Part shown: in pieces, positions 47,875-57,436 of the stretch
Numbering within the stretch: position 1 is the first letter of the stretch
Layout of the letters: each line of letters opens with the position of its first letter
NCBI RefSeq assembly: GCF_009796745.1
Contig: NZ_CP047024.1
Span: 2,666,001 to 2,730,000 of the forward strand
Length of the DNA stretch: 64,000 nt
From: Paraglaciecola sp. L1A13
Lineage (GTDB): Bacteria > Pseudomonadota > Gammaproteobacteria > Enterobacterales > Alteromonadaceae
Direction of reading: 5' to 3'
Translations under genes and position numbers: made by a program
Notes under the pieces: generated by a model
Databases searched by the model: none
What the model was told of the DNA's origin: nothing
The model's input: the letters and a program-made list of their open reading frames with translations, nothing else

Positions 47875-49110
47875 CTAATGGCCTAATACAGTTGCAGGGT
47901 TAACTTTGGCTGCTTTTCGTGCGGGATACACTGTGGCAAGCAAGGTAAGTGTTAAAGCAATCAAAGCGGTAATGTATACCTCATGCCATTTCAATGCAGA
48001 AGGCAAAAAGTCGATAAAGTAGATATCACCAGATAGAAACTGTACCCCGGTCAATTGTTCAAACCCTCGGGCGACAGTTGATAAATTTAACGCCATTAAC
48101 ACACCACAAATAACGCCAATCAAGGTACCGATAATGCCATTGATAAAGCCTTGCAGCATGAAAATTAGAATGATTGTTCGCTCAGTAGCCCCCATGGTTT
48201 TTAACATCGCAATTTCTGACTGCTTTTCATTCACAGCCATCACTAACGTCGATACAATATTAAAACAGGCAACACCAATAACCAGAATCAATGTGATATA
48301 CACCACAACCCTTACCAGTTGTATATCTTGGTATAGATGGCCTTGAGTGCGCGTCCAATCAGACATATACACTTCTTGAGCAAATCCATAGCCTATTTCT
48401 CGTGTGATTATAGGCGCCAGAAATGGGTCGTGATATCGAAACCGCAGACCTTGCACACCGTAGGTCACACCTAATGTTTGCGAAGCAAGCGGCAAGTGCA
48501 TATAGCCGATATGATTATCGAGCTCACCGCCAATATTCACCACACCAACCACATTTAACCAAAGTGTTTTAGGTGCGCGAATAGATAGATCATTACTTAA
48601 TTGAGGCAATAGTAGTTTTACTTTATCGCCCAGCTCAATACCGAGTTTTTGCATGGCACCCGCTCCTAACATAACACCTTGAGCGTCCCTACTAAATGCT
48701 TGCCACTGTGCCGCTGGTACACTACTCAACATACCGTCATGCTCGGCGTATTTGGTATCAATACCGACCAATTCAATGGCCTTCATTTTTTTGCCTTTTT
48801 GCAACATACCGGTGGCTTTGGTGTAGGGCTGTATGGATTCGATACGAGGGTCAACCTGCAACGATTTTATTTCATCTTGCCAGTCGGAAATGCCTTCGCT
48901 GCCTACCGCGTACAATTCACCATGAGGAATAATAGAAAGTAGACGGTCTTTTAACTCCTTTTCAAAGCCATTCATAACAGATAGGAGCAATATAAGCACA
49001 AAACAACCTAACGCGATGCCTACCGTAGATGAAGCTGAAATAAAAGAAATGTAGCCATTTTGCTGCTTACTGCTGCGAAAACGCCAAGCGAGTTGAAAAA
49101 TTAACTTCAT
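47875..49110 (-). CDS. lolE: Lipoprotein-releasing ABC transporter permease LolE
   Basis: 411 residues with an N-terminal membrane helix, a large periplasmic domain (about 50-270) and three C-terminal helices, the FtsX-type MacB layout. The start FISASSTVGIALGCFVLILL and LLSIIPHGEL are closer to LolE (S-V-I-S-T-I-G-I-A, PHGE) than to LolC. It extracts outer-membrane lipoproteins with LolD and hands them to LolA. It follows lolD by 15 bases. No lolC is adjacent, unlike the usual lolCDE order. Confidence 0.85.
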   Translation of the reverse strand: MKLIFQLAWRFRSSKQQNGYISFISASSTVGIALGCFVLILLLSVMNGFEKELKDRLLSIIPHGELYAVGSEGISDWQDEIKSLQVDPRIESIQPYTKATGMLQKGKKMKAIELVGIDTKYAEHDGMLSSVPAAQWQAFSRDAQGVMLGAGAMQKLGIELGDKVKLLLPQLSNDLSIRAPKTLWLNVVGVVNIGGELDNHIGYMHLPLASQTLGVTYGVQGLRFRYHDPFLAPIITREIGYGFAQEVYMSDWTRTQGHLYQDIQLVRVVVYITLILVIGVACFNIVSTLVMAVNEKQSEIAMLKTMGATERTIILIFMLQGFINGIIGTLIGVICGVLMALNLSTVARGFEQLTGVQFLSGDIYFIDFLPSALKWHEVYITALIALTLTLLATVYPARKAAKVNPATVLGH

Positions 49111-49125
49111 CTAATCGACTCTCTT

Positions 49126-49809
49126 TTAATCATCTTGCGGGCTTAATTGACCATTAACCAGACTAAGAGAGCGATCGAGACGACTCGCTAACTGAATATC
49201 GTGCGTCACCACAATAAAGCTCGTTTGACTGAGCTCTCGTAGTTCGTTGAGTAACTGATAGATACCTTCGCCTGTTTTCGCATCTAGGTTACCGGTTGGC
49301 TCATCAGCTAACACCAGTTTCGGGTTATTTACCAATGCCCGAGCGATTGCAACGCGTTGGCGCTCGCCGCCAGATAACATACTGGGACGATGAGATAATC
49401 GATGCGCTAGGCCCACTTTGTTGAGCATAATTTCTGCGTGATGCAACGCTTTTTCACGTTTTTCATTTGCGATTAAGCGTGGCATAGCGACGTTTTCAAG
49501 TGCGCTGAATTCTGGTAGTAAATGATGAGCTTGATAGACAAACCCCAAAGACTGATTACGAAATTTTGCCTGTTGGGCGCTAGAAAAGGTAAATATATCT
49601 TGCTGTTCAAAGAGCACATGACCTGACGTTGGCTGATCAAGGGCACCGAGTAAATGTAACAAGGTACTCTTACCTGACCCTGACGTGCCAACAATGGCCA
49701 CTTGTTCCGATGTATTGACTGTTAAATTGACGTCACTAAGAATGTGTACGCTATTTTTACCATCATCATATTGCTTGGATAAATGAACACAGTTCAACAG
49801 TTCATGCAT
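49126..49809 (-). CDS. lolD: Lipoprotein-releasing system ATP-binding protein LolD
   Basis: 227 residues. Walker [10 protein letters not shown] (42-50), Q-loop [20 protein letters not shown], signature [14 protein letters not shown] and Walker [13 protein letters not shown] are all intact. ATPase for the Lol complex, translated ahead of lolE. The [14 protein letters not shown] pattern is typical of LolD. Confidence 0.93.
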   Translation of the reverse strand: MHELLNCVHLSKQYDDGKNSVHILSDVNLTVNTSEQVAIVGTSGSGKSTLLHLLGALDQPTSGHVLFEQQDIFTFSSAQQAKFRNQSLGFVYQAHHLLPEFSALENVAMPRLIANEKREKALHHAEIMLNKVGLAHRLSHRPSMLSGGERQRVAIARALVNNPKLVLADEPTGNLDAKTGEGIYQLLNELRELSQTSFIVVTHDIQLASRLDRSLSLVNGQLSPQDD

Positions 49810-49854
49810 ATTACTATTTGTCCCTTAATTCGGTTTGCTAGTGAGGCGTTATGT

Positions 49855-50910
49855 CTATTTTTGCGTTGATTTTCTAAGGGCTTCTCGTTCTCGGCGTTTC
49901 CACATCAATCGGGCAAGTTTTTTCATACTCACATTTTTATCATTTTCATCTACTATCTCTACTCCAAGCAAGGCTTCGGTAAGATCTTCGTCAGTCAAAA
50001 TCCCTTCTAACCCTCCATACTCATCCACCACAAGTAACATATTGGCGCGCTTAGTATGCAGAGGATGTAAAGCAGCAGATAGCGGCATACTGCTCAATAG
50101 TGTCACCATATCCTTGCGATACACACTTAACGGATTTTTTTCATTATTGCGGATCATGGCTAGCAGAATATCTTTTTTTAATACATAACCGGTTATTTTT
50201 TCTGGCTCTGATTGCTCGTAAATAGGAATACGCGAAAACTCAATGGTACCGTGCTTATGATAAAAGGCTTCAACTGTCATATCCTGAGGCACCGAAAATA
50301 TTACCGTTCGGTGCGTCATGGCATTTTTTATTTTTAACACGTCCAATGACAACAGGTTTTGCAGAATATTGGCTTCCTGCTTAGCAATTTGCCCCTCTTT
50401 ATAAGATTCATCCGTCAATACAGACAACTCGGCTTTACTTAACCCTTTCAAAGGTGAGTCGTCACTAAAGCCAGCCGTTAACTTGTTTGCCAAGATCACA
50501 AAAGGATAAAGGACTAAAATAAGATACTTGAGAAAATAAGCTGTCGGCGGAGCTAATTTACGCCAAAACGTTGCACCCAATGTTTTTGGAATTATTTCTG
50601 AGAAAACCAAAATAAATAAAGTGAGAATACCAGAGATAACACCCATATATACTTCACCAAACACGGCAGCAGCTTGCGCCCCCGCACCGGCGGCCCCCAT
50701 AGTATGGGCAACGGTGTTTAAAGTAAGGATAGCGGCCAGCGGATTATTAATATTTTGCACTTGCTTGCGCAATAGAGGACCACTTTTATGATTTCGCTTT
50801 TCCAGCACAGAAATATAAGCAGAAGACACACTTAAGATAACAGCTTCAGCAATGGAACATACAAACGAAACACCCAGAGCTAAGGCAATATAAAACAACA
50901 ATAAAATCAA
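49855..50910 (-). CDS. CNNM/CBS-domain membrane protein (HlyC/CorC-like)
   Basis: 351 residues. A DUF21/CNNM transmembrane domain (SIAEAVILSVSSAYISVLEK, then FSEIIPKTLGATFWRKLAPP) is followed by a CBS pair (about 190-320). The C-terminal CorC/HlyC domain is absent, so it is a short member. Relatives are linked to magnesium or metal efflux; the substrate is not known. It lies just before lolD on the same strand, 45 bases away. Confidence 0.85.
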   Translation of the reverse strand: MILLLFYIALALGVSFVCSIAEAVILSVSSAYISVLEKRNHKSGPLLRKQVQNINNPLAAILTLNTVAHTMGAAGAGAQAAAVFGEVYMGVISGILTLFILVFSEIIPKTLGATFWRKLAPPTAYFLKYLILVLYPFVILANKLTAGFSDDSPLKGLSKAELSVLTDESYKEGQIAKQEANILQNLLSLDVLKIKNAMTHRTVIFSVPQDMTVEAFYHKHGTIEFSRIPIYEQSEPEKITGYVLKKDILLAMIRNNEKNPLSVYRKDMVTLLSSMPLSAALHPLHTKRANMLLVVDEYGGLEGILTDEDLTEALLGVEIVDENDKNVSMKKLARLMWKRREREALRKSTQK

Positions 50911-51105
50911 GTTAACTCACCAATATTACGCGATGTGATTATGCATCACAGCACGGCAAAATTTAGAGCAAGCAGTTTACCTGAAGCATAAATTAATGAC
51001 ATGAATTTTAATGGTAGAACGACTAGATATAAAAAGGATTTTGTTTCAAATATTTGCCAAGAACTGACAAAAGTAGAATAGAATATCACTAGAAGAAAAA
51101 TTTAA

Positions 51106-51182
51106 TGGCGGAACGGACGAGACTCGAACTCGCGACCCCCGGCGTGACAGGCCGGTATTCTAACCAACTGAACTACCGCTCC
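51106..51182 (-). tRNA. tRNA-Asp (GTC)
   Basis: 77 nt including encoded CCA. Acceptor pair GGAGCGG/CCGTTCC with G discriminator, anticodon loop CTGTCAC (anticodon GTC), TTCGAGTC T-loop. Last of three identical copies. Confidence 0.97.
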
Positions 51183-51207
51183 CCATATAAATTTTTTGTT
51201 TTGAAAT

Positions 51208-51284
51208 TGGCGGAACGGACGAGACTCGAACTCGCGACCCCCGGCGTGACAGGCCGGTATTCTAACCAACTGAACTACCGCTCC
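51208..51284 (-). tRNA. tRNA-Asp (GTC)
   Basis: Identical in sequence to the copy at 51106-51182. Middle copy; spacers of 25 and 32 bases. Confidence 0.97.
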
Positions 51285-51316
51285 GCTGTTTCAAAACCGA
51301 AAGTACTAAAAGAAAT

Positions 51317-51393
51317 TGGCGGAACGGACGAGACTCGAACTCGCGACCCCCGGCGTGACAGGCCGGTATTCTAACCAACTGAACTACCGCTCC
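51317..51393 (-). tRNA. tRNA-Asp (GTC)
   Basis: Identical in sequence to the other two. First in transcription order, about 65 bases after the promoter's -10. Confidence 0.97.
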
Positions 51394-51459
51394 AGTTTCT
51401 TTAATACTTTCAACGGGTTAAGAAGTTAATCTAAGACCTTCCCCTCAACCGCGGCGCAG

Positions 51460-51488
51460 ATAATACGGTTAACCCTTAATTGAGTCAA
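51460..51488 (-). promoter_or_regulatory. Sigma-70 promoter of the tRNA-Asp operon
   Basis: TTGACT (51488-51483), a 17-base spacer, TATTAT (51465-51460), then a GC-rich CTGCGCCGCGG discriminator typical of stringently controlled stable-RNA promoters. Confidence 0.82.
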
Positions 51489-51575
51489 CCGCTTTTTCTG
51501 AATTTTATCGGTTAATTTCAATATTTATGTTTGTTTGCCTATCCATTGAGCGATTTGACCAAAATGCGCGCAGTA

Positions 51576-53021
51576 TTAGCCTTTACTAGCAGGCTTATCG
51601 GGTTTCCCTTTGGCTGTTTTGTCTTTGCTTTCCTTAACAGCGCTATCGACATCATTGGTTTTATTACGTGAAAACCTTAATTTTAAGCCCGCAATAAAAC
51701 TTAGCTTAGCTTTTCCATCATTCTCGGGCATCGACTTATCATTAAGTATTTCCTCAACCGTCGCAGGTTTCTCCCTGGTCACAAACCAAATCAGTGCCCC
51801 CCCAACGATTAGCAAGAATACGTTAATACCAATAATCAGTGACACTAAAGTGGAAGTAGCCATTTCGGGTTCAACAGTATGCTCCATGATAGGAGCTGAT
51901 ACAGTGCCATCTTCATTTATTACTTGTCCTGGCTCTAACGGTAAGACGTTTTCACCAGCAGCAACAACAACGGGCTCTTCAGTTAAAAAACTAAACTCAG
52001 GCACATCCAGTATGACCTCGCGACCGTCGATGGTATTGCCAAAGGCGGTTATCTTTATTCGATAGACCCCAAATTCGTAATTCACGATTAAATATTCACG
52101 AACATCTGCAGACATATCGGTAATCGAAAAATTTTGTATATCACCATTTGGGAATTGAACTTTGCCATCTATCAACAGTGAAGATATAGCAATATGTTCG
52201 CGGTCGGCATCAATCAGTAATTTATGATATCCCCCAACACCTGCATTTTTTTCAACCGAGATATGAATAGGATTAGGATAAAGCATCACAGGATCATCCA
52301 CTTGCTCTCGTGAGAACATCGGCGTACTTACCCTGAAGGTTGGGATCCACTCGCCAGCAGCAACTGACAAGTTAAACTGCCCAGTAAAGGTTCCATCTAA
52401 GGGCGTCTCATCCATCCCTTGCCCATTATCTTCAAAAGTCGCAATGGTTTGAGAATCAGCACCAAAGTTATTGAAATCAGGGTTGTTAGTACTGGAGAAC
52501 TGCATATTTAAGGTGACGACATCCCTAAACTCAGCATAATTTATTGGCTCGCCGCCATTGGTTAAGTAAGCTGTCTGCTTAATAATTTCGCCAGAAAATA
52601 TGACACTTGGTAAAGGTTCTGCATGTAACATTAAATCGCTGATGACCATTACACGACTATTCGGTGTGACATTGCCTATTGCTTGCCATGGACCGGGCAT
52701 AGGTTTTTTAATACTGACCATATCGTATGTAGCGGTATCAAACCAAAAAACGTTTTCACCATCAGCTTGAGATTGATAGATTTTACTACCGTCTGGACGC
52801 ACCAATACCACAGGTACACTGCCATAATCATGGAAAAAGACCATGGTAATTTCATCAACTTCATAATCTATTCGAAAGCGATTCTGCAACAACTCGATAC
52901 TATTTTGAAACTCGGTACCTAATGATTCAAGAGGAGGTTGCGCATCTTGTTCTGTCACAGGCGTTTGCGCGTTGGCAAAAACAGACAATAATAGCGCACT
53001 GAATAACAGAGGTTTTAGCAT
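51576..53021 (-). CDS. TIGR03503-family membrane-anchored protein
   Basis: 481 residues. A signal peptide (MLKPLLFSALLLSVFANA) is followed by the family's hallmark NRFRIDYEVDEITMVFFH and VVLVRPDGSKIYQ, a beta-rich periplasmic part (to about 400), one transmembrane helix (LVSLIIGINVFLLIVGGALI) and a Lys-rich tail. The family is of unknown function and is typical of Alteromonadales/Vibrionales beside dnaQ and tRNA-Asp, as here. The start is supported by the signal peptide. Confidence 0.82.
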   Translation of the reverse strand: MLKPLLFSALLLSVFANAQTPVTEQDAQPPLESLGTEFQNSIELLQNRFRIDYEVDEITMVFFHDYGSVPVVLVRPDGSKIYQSQADGENVFWFDTATYDMVSIKKPMPGPWQAIGNVTPNSRVMVISDLMLHAEPLPSVIFSGEIIKQTAYLTNGGEPINYAEFRDVVTLNMQFSSTNNPDFNNFGADSQTIATFEDNGQGMDETPLDGTFTGQFNLSVAAGEWIPTFRVSTPMFSREQVDDPVMLYPNPIHISVEKNAGVGGYHKLLIDADREHIAISSLLIDGKVQFPNGDIQNFSITDMSADVREYLIVNYEFGVYRIKITAFGNTIDGREVILDVPEFSFLTEEPVVVAAGENVLPLEPGQVINEDGTVSAPIMEHTVEPEMATSTLVSLIIGINVFLLIVGGALIWFVTREKPATVEEILNDKSMPENDGKAKLSFIAGLKLRFSRNKTNDVDSAVKESKDKTAKGKPDKPASKG

Positions 53022-53050
53022 AGTGTCTCAAATAGTTGATAGATTGGCGT

Positions 53051-53758
53051 TTATTCGCGCCATAAACAGGAACCGCCTTCTTTGTTGACGAGGTCCAAGC
53101 GCTTTTCGTGCTCTGCTAATTCATCGGCTGTAGCGCGTAAAACCTTTAACTGATTTGTATTTGGATCAAGTCTTCGAATACGCTCCTCTTGCCCTCCTCC
53201 ATCAGAATTCGATTTACCTGATAAGTTGAGATCAGTTTGTCCGCCGGTCATCATTAAATAGACATCGGCAAGTATCTCGGAATCTAGTAAAGCCCCGTGT
53301 TTTTCTCGATGAGAGTTGTCTATTCCATACCGTTTACACAATGCATCAAGATTATTCTTCTGACCTGGATGTATTTGGCGAGCCATGCTCAGGGTATCTA
53401 ATACCGTACACATGTCAGCAGTTTTTTTGCCCTGCATGGACGCTAACCGTGCAAATTCGTGATCCATGAAACCCACATCGAACGGCGCATTGTGAATAAC
53501 CAATTGAGCGCCAGTGATGAACTGCACAAAATCAGCGGAAATATCAGCAAATACCGGTTTATCCAACAAATATTCGTTGGTGATACCGTGTATCTCTATC
53601 GCTTCTTGTTCTATTAAACGCTGAGGATTGAGATACACATGGAACGTGTTTCCCGTTAGACGGCGATTAAGTAATTCCACACACCCTATTTCAATGATCC
53701 GGTGGCCTTGTCTTGGGTCGATACCCGTCGTTTCTGTATCAAGTACGATTTGTCTCAT
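53051..53758 (-). CDS. dnaQ: DNA polymerase III epsilon subunit
   Basis: 235 residues. DEDDh exonuclease: Exo I VLDTETTGIDPRQGHRIIE (Asp7, Glu9), Exo II HNAPFDVGF and Exo III HGALLDSEILADVYLM. A C-terminal tail (about 190-235) is where the polymerase subunit binds. It proofreads replication errors. Divergent from rnhA, as in many Gammaproteobacteria. Confidence 0.96.
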   Translation of the reverse strand: MRQIVLDTETTGIDPRQGHRIIEIGCVELLNRRLTGNTFHVYLNPQRLIEQEAIEIHGITNEYLLDKPVFADISADFVQFITGAQLVIHNAPFDVGFMDHEFARLASMQGKKTADMCTVLDTLSMARQIHPGQKNNLDALCKRYGIDNSHREKHGALLDSEILADVYLMMTGGQTDLNLSGKSNSDGGGQEERIRRLDPNTNQLKVLRATADELAEHEKRLDLVNKEGGSCLWRE

Positions 53759-53838
53759 GAGCTCTCAATTTGTTTCAGGGTGGCGTTAAGTCGCTATTAT
53801 ATTATACTGCGAAAAATTTTAAATGATTGATAAATGAA

Positions 53839-54300
53839 ATGAAACACTTAGAAATTTATACTGATGGTTCTTGTTTAGGTAATCCTGGGCCTGGCGGCTA
53901 TGGCGCTGTATTATTATTTGGCCAACATAGCAAAGAATTAAGCCAAGGGTTTGTCCATACGACCAATAACCGAATGGAGCTGCTCGCCACAATAGAAGCC
54001 CTTGCCAGTTTAACTGAAACCTGTAAAGTTGATTTGACAACAGATAGTCAATACGTAAAAAACGGCATCAACCAATGGATTAAAAACTGGCGTAAAAATG
54101 GCTGGCGTACGTCAGACAAAAAACCGGTTAAAAATGTTGATCTTTGGAAGCGCCTCGATGATCAAGTTAAGCTGCATCAGGTAGATTGGCACTGGGTTAA
54201 AGGCCACTCGGGCCACCCTATGAACGAGCGTTGTGACGTCCTTGCTCGCGATGCTGCGTCAGGCAAAGACCTGTTGCCAGATACTGGTTTTCAGTCCTAA
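53839..54300 (+). CDS. rnhA: Ribonuclease HI
   Basis: 153 residues from ATG 53839 (the frame extends four codons up to a TTG, not needed). Catalytic acids: Asp in YTDGSC, Glu in TNNRMELLA, Asp in TTDSQYV and Asp in [11 protein letters not shown]. Cuts RNA in RNA-DNA hybrids. No clear ribosome-binding site. It shares its upstream region with dnaQ. Confidence 0.96.
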   Translation: MKHLEIYTDGSCLGNPGPGGYGAVLLFGQHSKELSQGFVHTTNNRMELLATIEALASLTETCKVDLTTDSQYVKNGINQWIKNWRKNGWRTSDKKPVKNVDLWKRLDDQVKLHQVDWHWVKGHSGHPMNERCDVLARDAASGKDLLPDTGFQS

Positions 54301-54305
54301 ATCGC

Positions 54306-54337
54306 GTGATAAGTAGTTTATAATAACTACTTATCAC
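54306..54337. terminator. Hairpin shared by rnhA and the VOC gene
   Basis: 13-base perfect stem GTGATAAGTAGTT (54306-54318) and AACTACTTATCAC (54325-54337), with a TATAAT loop. It covers the last codons of the VOC gene. No T run on either side, so termination is not certain. Confidence 0.55.
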
Positions 54338-54680
54338 TCCATACTGCATATTCATTGCCATTGGGATCGGTAAAGTGAAAACGTCGCCCCCCTGGAAACG
54401 CAAAAATAGCCTGTACAATCTTACCGTTATGCCTTTCAATTTTTGCTTGTGTAGCACTAAGGTTATCACTATACATAACCACTAATACGCTTCCGCTATC
54501 AGGTGAAACCACCTGTTGTAAATAAAAAAATCCACCATCGATCCCAGAATCGGTTATCGCCACATATTCAGGCCCGTAATCGATAAATTGCCAGCCAAAT
54601 ACTTGACCAAAGAATTCTTTCGTTATTGTTAAATCCTTCGATGGGATTTCGATATAATTAATTTTATGGTGAGGTGACAT
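54327..54680 (-). CDS. VOC/glyoxalase-fold protein
   Basis: 117 residues with the paired beta-alpha-beta-beta-beta pattern of VOC proteins: KINYIEIPSKDLTITKEFF, GWQFIDYGPEYVAITDSG and the closing FAFPGGRRFHFTDPNGNEYA. Possible metal ligands are His (HKINYIE) and the late Glu. The substrate (glyoxal-type, dioxygenase, or resistance) cannot be told. Monocistronic, convergent with rnhA. Confidence 0.82.
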   Translation of the reverse strand: MSPHHKINYIEIPSKDLTITKEFFGQVFGWQFIDYGPEYVAITDSGIDGGFFYLQQVVSPDSGSVLVVMYSDNLSATQAKIERHNGKIVQAIFAFPGGRRFHFTDPNGNEYAVWSDK

Positions 54681-54971
54681 ACCTTTCCTTTTATCGTGTC
54701 CGCAAATATTAATCAGGTTCCGCTATTGATAGCGACCATAACGCAACCTTTAAGTGAATTAATCAACCTTGGCGCATATTTTAACGAACAATAGTGGTTA
54801 CGTATGGTGTAGTCACGTTGAAATAGTGAATTTCACTAAATTGCAGCTATCGTTAGGTTTTACGCGGTAAAATGCAGCATAAGTTACATTAATTTACACT
54901 TGTGGATTCTAACATAGTCATATTTTGGTTAGGATGCAGCATCGTTTTTAAGTAAGTGAACCATTATAAAT

Positions 54972-56831
54972 ATGTCTACCGATAAAAGTTGGACCAAATC
55001 ATTCTTTAGCGGAATTTGGTCAGTACTCAATTTTAGCCGTAAGCTATTCTTTAACATTATCTTTTTAATTATATTCATTGGGATCATCTCTTTATTCTTC
55101 AGAGATAATGGCCAGATAGGTGTCCAGCAAGATTCCGCACTGGTGCTGAATTTAAAGGGTGATATTGTTATCCAGAAAAATGCAATTGACCCTTTCGAAG
55201 AATTTATGCAGCAAGCGCTGGGCCAAGCGAATGAAAAACCCGAAGTATTGTTACAAGATATATTGTTAACAATAGATAACGCCAAGCAAGATCAGCGCAT
55301 TAAAACGCTAGTGCTTGATTTGCAGGAACTTAATGGCGCAGGCTTAGATAAACTCGAGCAGATTGCTCAAGCAGTAGATGACTTTAAGCTTAGCAACAAA
55401 CCTGTTTACGCCATTGGTGATTATTACACCCAAGAACAATATTATATAGCCAGCCATGCTGATCATGTATATATGAACCCTATGGGCTGGATGCTATTTG
55501 AAGGCTACGGCCGATTCGGTATGTATTACAAGTCTGCATTGGAAAAAATAAAAGCCACTACGCATGTATTTAAAGTGGGCACATATAAATCTGCAGTAGA
55601 ACCTATCTTGCGTGATGATATGTCACAGCCCGCAAAGGAAGCCAATAAGGCTTGGTTAAATGGCATGTGGTCGCAATATAAAGAAGGTGTCGCAAAAGTC
55701 AGAGGAATGTCGACAAACAATTTTGATGAAAAAGTCGAAGACTTTATGGTCAAATTTGAAAATGCCGATGGTAATTTTGCACAATACGCACTTGATAATG
55801 GTTGGGTTGACGGTTTAAAGACCCGCGAACAGGTGTTACAAGAGCTTACTTCGCTAGTTGGAGAAGATGACTCTAAACGCGGATACAAACACATTGCCTT
55901 TAAAAATTACCTGCACATTGTTAATCCACCGCTACCACACCTTAGTTCAAATATGGACAAAGTGGGTATAGTTGTGGCTAAAGGCACCATTTTAAATGGT
56001 GAACAAAAGCCTGGTACAGTGGGTGGCGACAGCACCGCCGAATTACTACGAAAAGCGCGACTAGACGACAGTATTAAATCTGTTGTGTTGTATGTCGACT
56101 CGCCCGGTGGTAGCGCATTTGCATCAGAGATCATTCGTCAAGAAGTAGAGAACCTAAAAGCCGCCGGTAAACCGGTTGTAGCCCTAATGAGTACTTACGC
56201 TGCATCTGGAGGGTATTGGATATCGGCTAGCGCTGATGAAATTTGGGCTGCACCAAGTACCATCACAGGTTCCATTGGCATTTTCGGTATGTTCGTCAGC
56301 TTTGAGAATACGCTAGACTATTTAGGCGTACATACCGATGGTGTGGGTACCACAGACTTCGCGGGTATGGGCTTAACACGCGGTATCGACCCTAAGATGG
56401 GCCAAGTGTTACAACGCGGTATTGAACATGGTTACGATCAATTTATTAGCTTAGTGGCGAACGAACGTCATATGAGTAAAGAAGATGTTGATAGTATTGC
56501 GCAAGGCCGTGTTTGGATAGGCGAGAAAGCGTTAGAATTAAACTTGGTTGATCATCTTGGTTATATTGATGACGCTATATCTGCAGCCGCGCAGCGCGCG
56601 AATCTGACAGAATACGATGTTACCTATGTGGAAAGAACATTAAACAGCAGCGAGTTATTCTGGAACGAGTTATTTTCAAATGCATCGGTTGTATTAGCGA
56701 AAACCCAATTTGCCCAAAGTGACAGTAAACTCATTAGTCTAATCAGCAAAGTAACGGCTGGTTTTGACAATGTCGCTAAATTAAACGACCCACGTGGTGT
56801 TTATGCATTCTGCTTAACCTGCGATATTTAA
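54972..56831 (+). CDS. sppA: Signal peptide peptidase SppA, 67K type
   Basis: 619 residues. One N-terminal membrane anchor (about 27-45) and two S49 (ClpP-fold) domains. Lys206 in FKVGTYKSAVEP and the Ser of TYAASGGYW (about residue 404) form the usual split Ser/Lys dyad. VDSPGGSAFASEI and TGSIGIFGMF are further family marks. It degrades cleaved signal peptides in the inner membrane. 291 bases of non-coding sequence precede it. Confidence 0.95.
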   Translation: MSTDKSWTKSFFSGIWSVLNFSRKLFFNIIFLIIFIGIISLFFRDNGQIGVQQDSALVLNLKGDIVIQKNAIDPFEEFMQQALGQANEKPEVLLQDILLTIDNAKQDQRIKTLVLDLQELNGAGLDKLEQIAQAVDDFKLSNKPVYAIGDYYTQEQYYIASHADHVYMNPMGWMLFEGYGRFGMYYKSALEKIKATTHVFKVGTYKSAVEPILRDDMSQPAKEANKAWLNGMWSQYKEGVAKVRGMSTNNFDEKVEDFMVKFENADGNFAQYALDNGWVDGLKTREQVLQELTSLVGEDDSKRGYKHIAFKNYLHIVNPPLPHLSSNMDKVGIVVAKGTILNGEQKPGTVGGDSTAELLRKARLDDSIKSVVLYVDSPGGSAFASEIIRQEVENLKAAGKPVVALMSTYAASGGYWISASADEIWAAPSTITGSIGIFGMFVSFENTLDYLGVHTDGVGTTDFAGMGLTRGIDPKMGQVLQRGIEHGYDQFISLVANERHMSKEDVDSIAQGRVWIGEKALELNLVDHLGYIDDAISAAAQRANLTEYDVTYVERTLNSSELFWNELFSNASVVLAKTQFAQSDSKLISLISKVTAGFDNVAKLNDPRGVYAFCLTCDI

Positions 56832-56917
56832 CCCTGGTAATATTTACGTCGTGCCTAATGCAACTGCGCACTTTGGCACGGCGAATTCGGTTAAATTTGA
56901 CTTAATAGTATTGAACA

Positions 56918-57427
56918 ATGACTTTGCCTCACCCCACCCCAACGACACTTGAAGACATGCAGTCAAATATAGCTGCGCGAGTCAATGCCTGTGTAACACA
57001 TGCTAATATGCAGTTAGCAATCAATCTTGCCCAACCAAATATCAGCTTTAATCAACGTGGAAAAATTGCCGGTTGCGCCCGTTTACAAACCAATTCACTT
57101 AAATTTAATCCCGTATTATTGGTCGATAATTACGCCGCATTTATGTCAGAAGTCGTGCCTCATGAGGTATGTCATTTATTGGCCTATAACCTGTACGGTC
57201 GCGTTAAACCCCACGGGAAAGAATGGCGTAGATTGATGAGTCAGTTGTTTGGATTAACGGGGCAAACCTACCATAAAATGGACGTCACTAAGGTAAGCGG
57301 TAAAACGTTTCCATATGTTTGCGAATGTGGCCAAATTGAACTGAGTATCAGGCGTCACAATAAAGTACTGAGACAACAACAAAGATATATTTGTCGTCAA
57401 TGCAGTGAAATTTTGCAGCCTATCTAA
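56918..57427 (+). CDS. sprT: SprT-family zinc metalloprotease-like protein
   Basis: 169 residues. Zinc-protease motif PHEVCHLLAY with HExxH at 82-86. A C-terminal zinc ribbon carries CECG and CRQC. The bacterial SprT resembles the eukaryotic SPRTN/Wss1 proteases that attack DNA-protein crosslinks, but its bacterial role is unclear. It follows sppA and converges on yfbV. Confidence 0.88.
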   Translation: MTLPHPTPTTLEDMQSNIAARVNACVTHANMQLAINLAQPNISFNQRGKIAGCARLQTNSLKFNPVLLVDNYAAFMSEVVPHEVCHLLAYNLYGRVKPHGKEWRRLMSQLFGLTGQTYHKMDVTKVSGKTFPYVCECGQIELSIRRHNKVLRQQQRYICRQCSEILQPI

Positions 57428-57436
57428 AACATAAGC

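Noticed and set aside
51105..51374. 89-codon plus-strand frame across the tRNA cluster
   Set aside because: It reads the reverse complement of three tRNA-Asp copies; its repeating AERTRLELATPGV peptide is a tRNA artefact.
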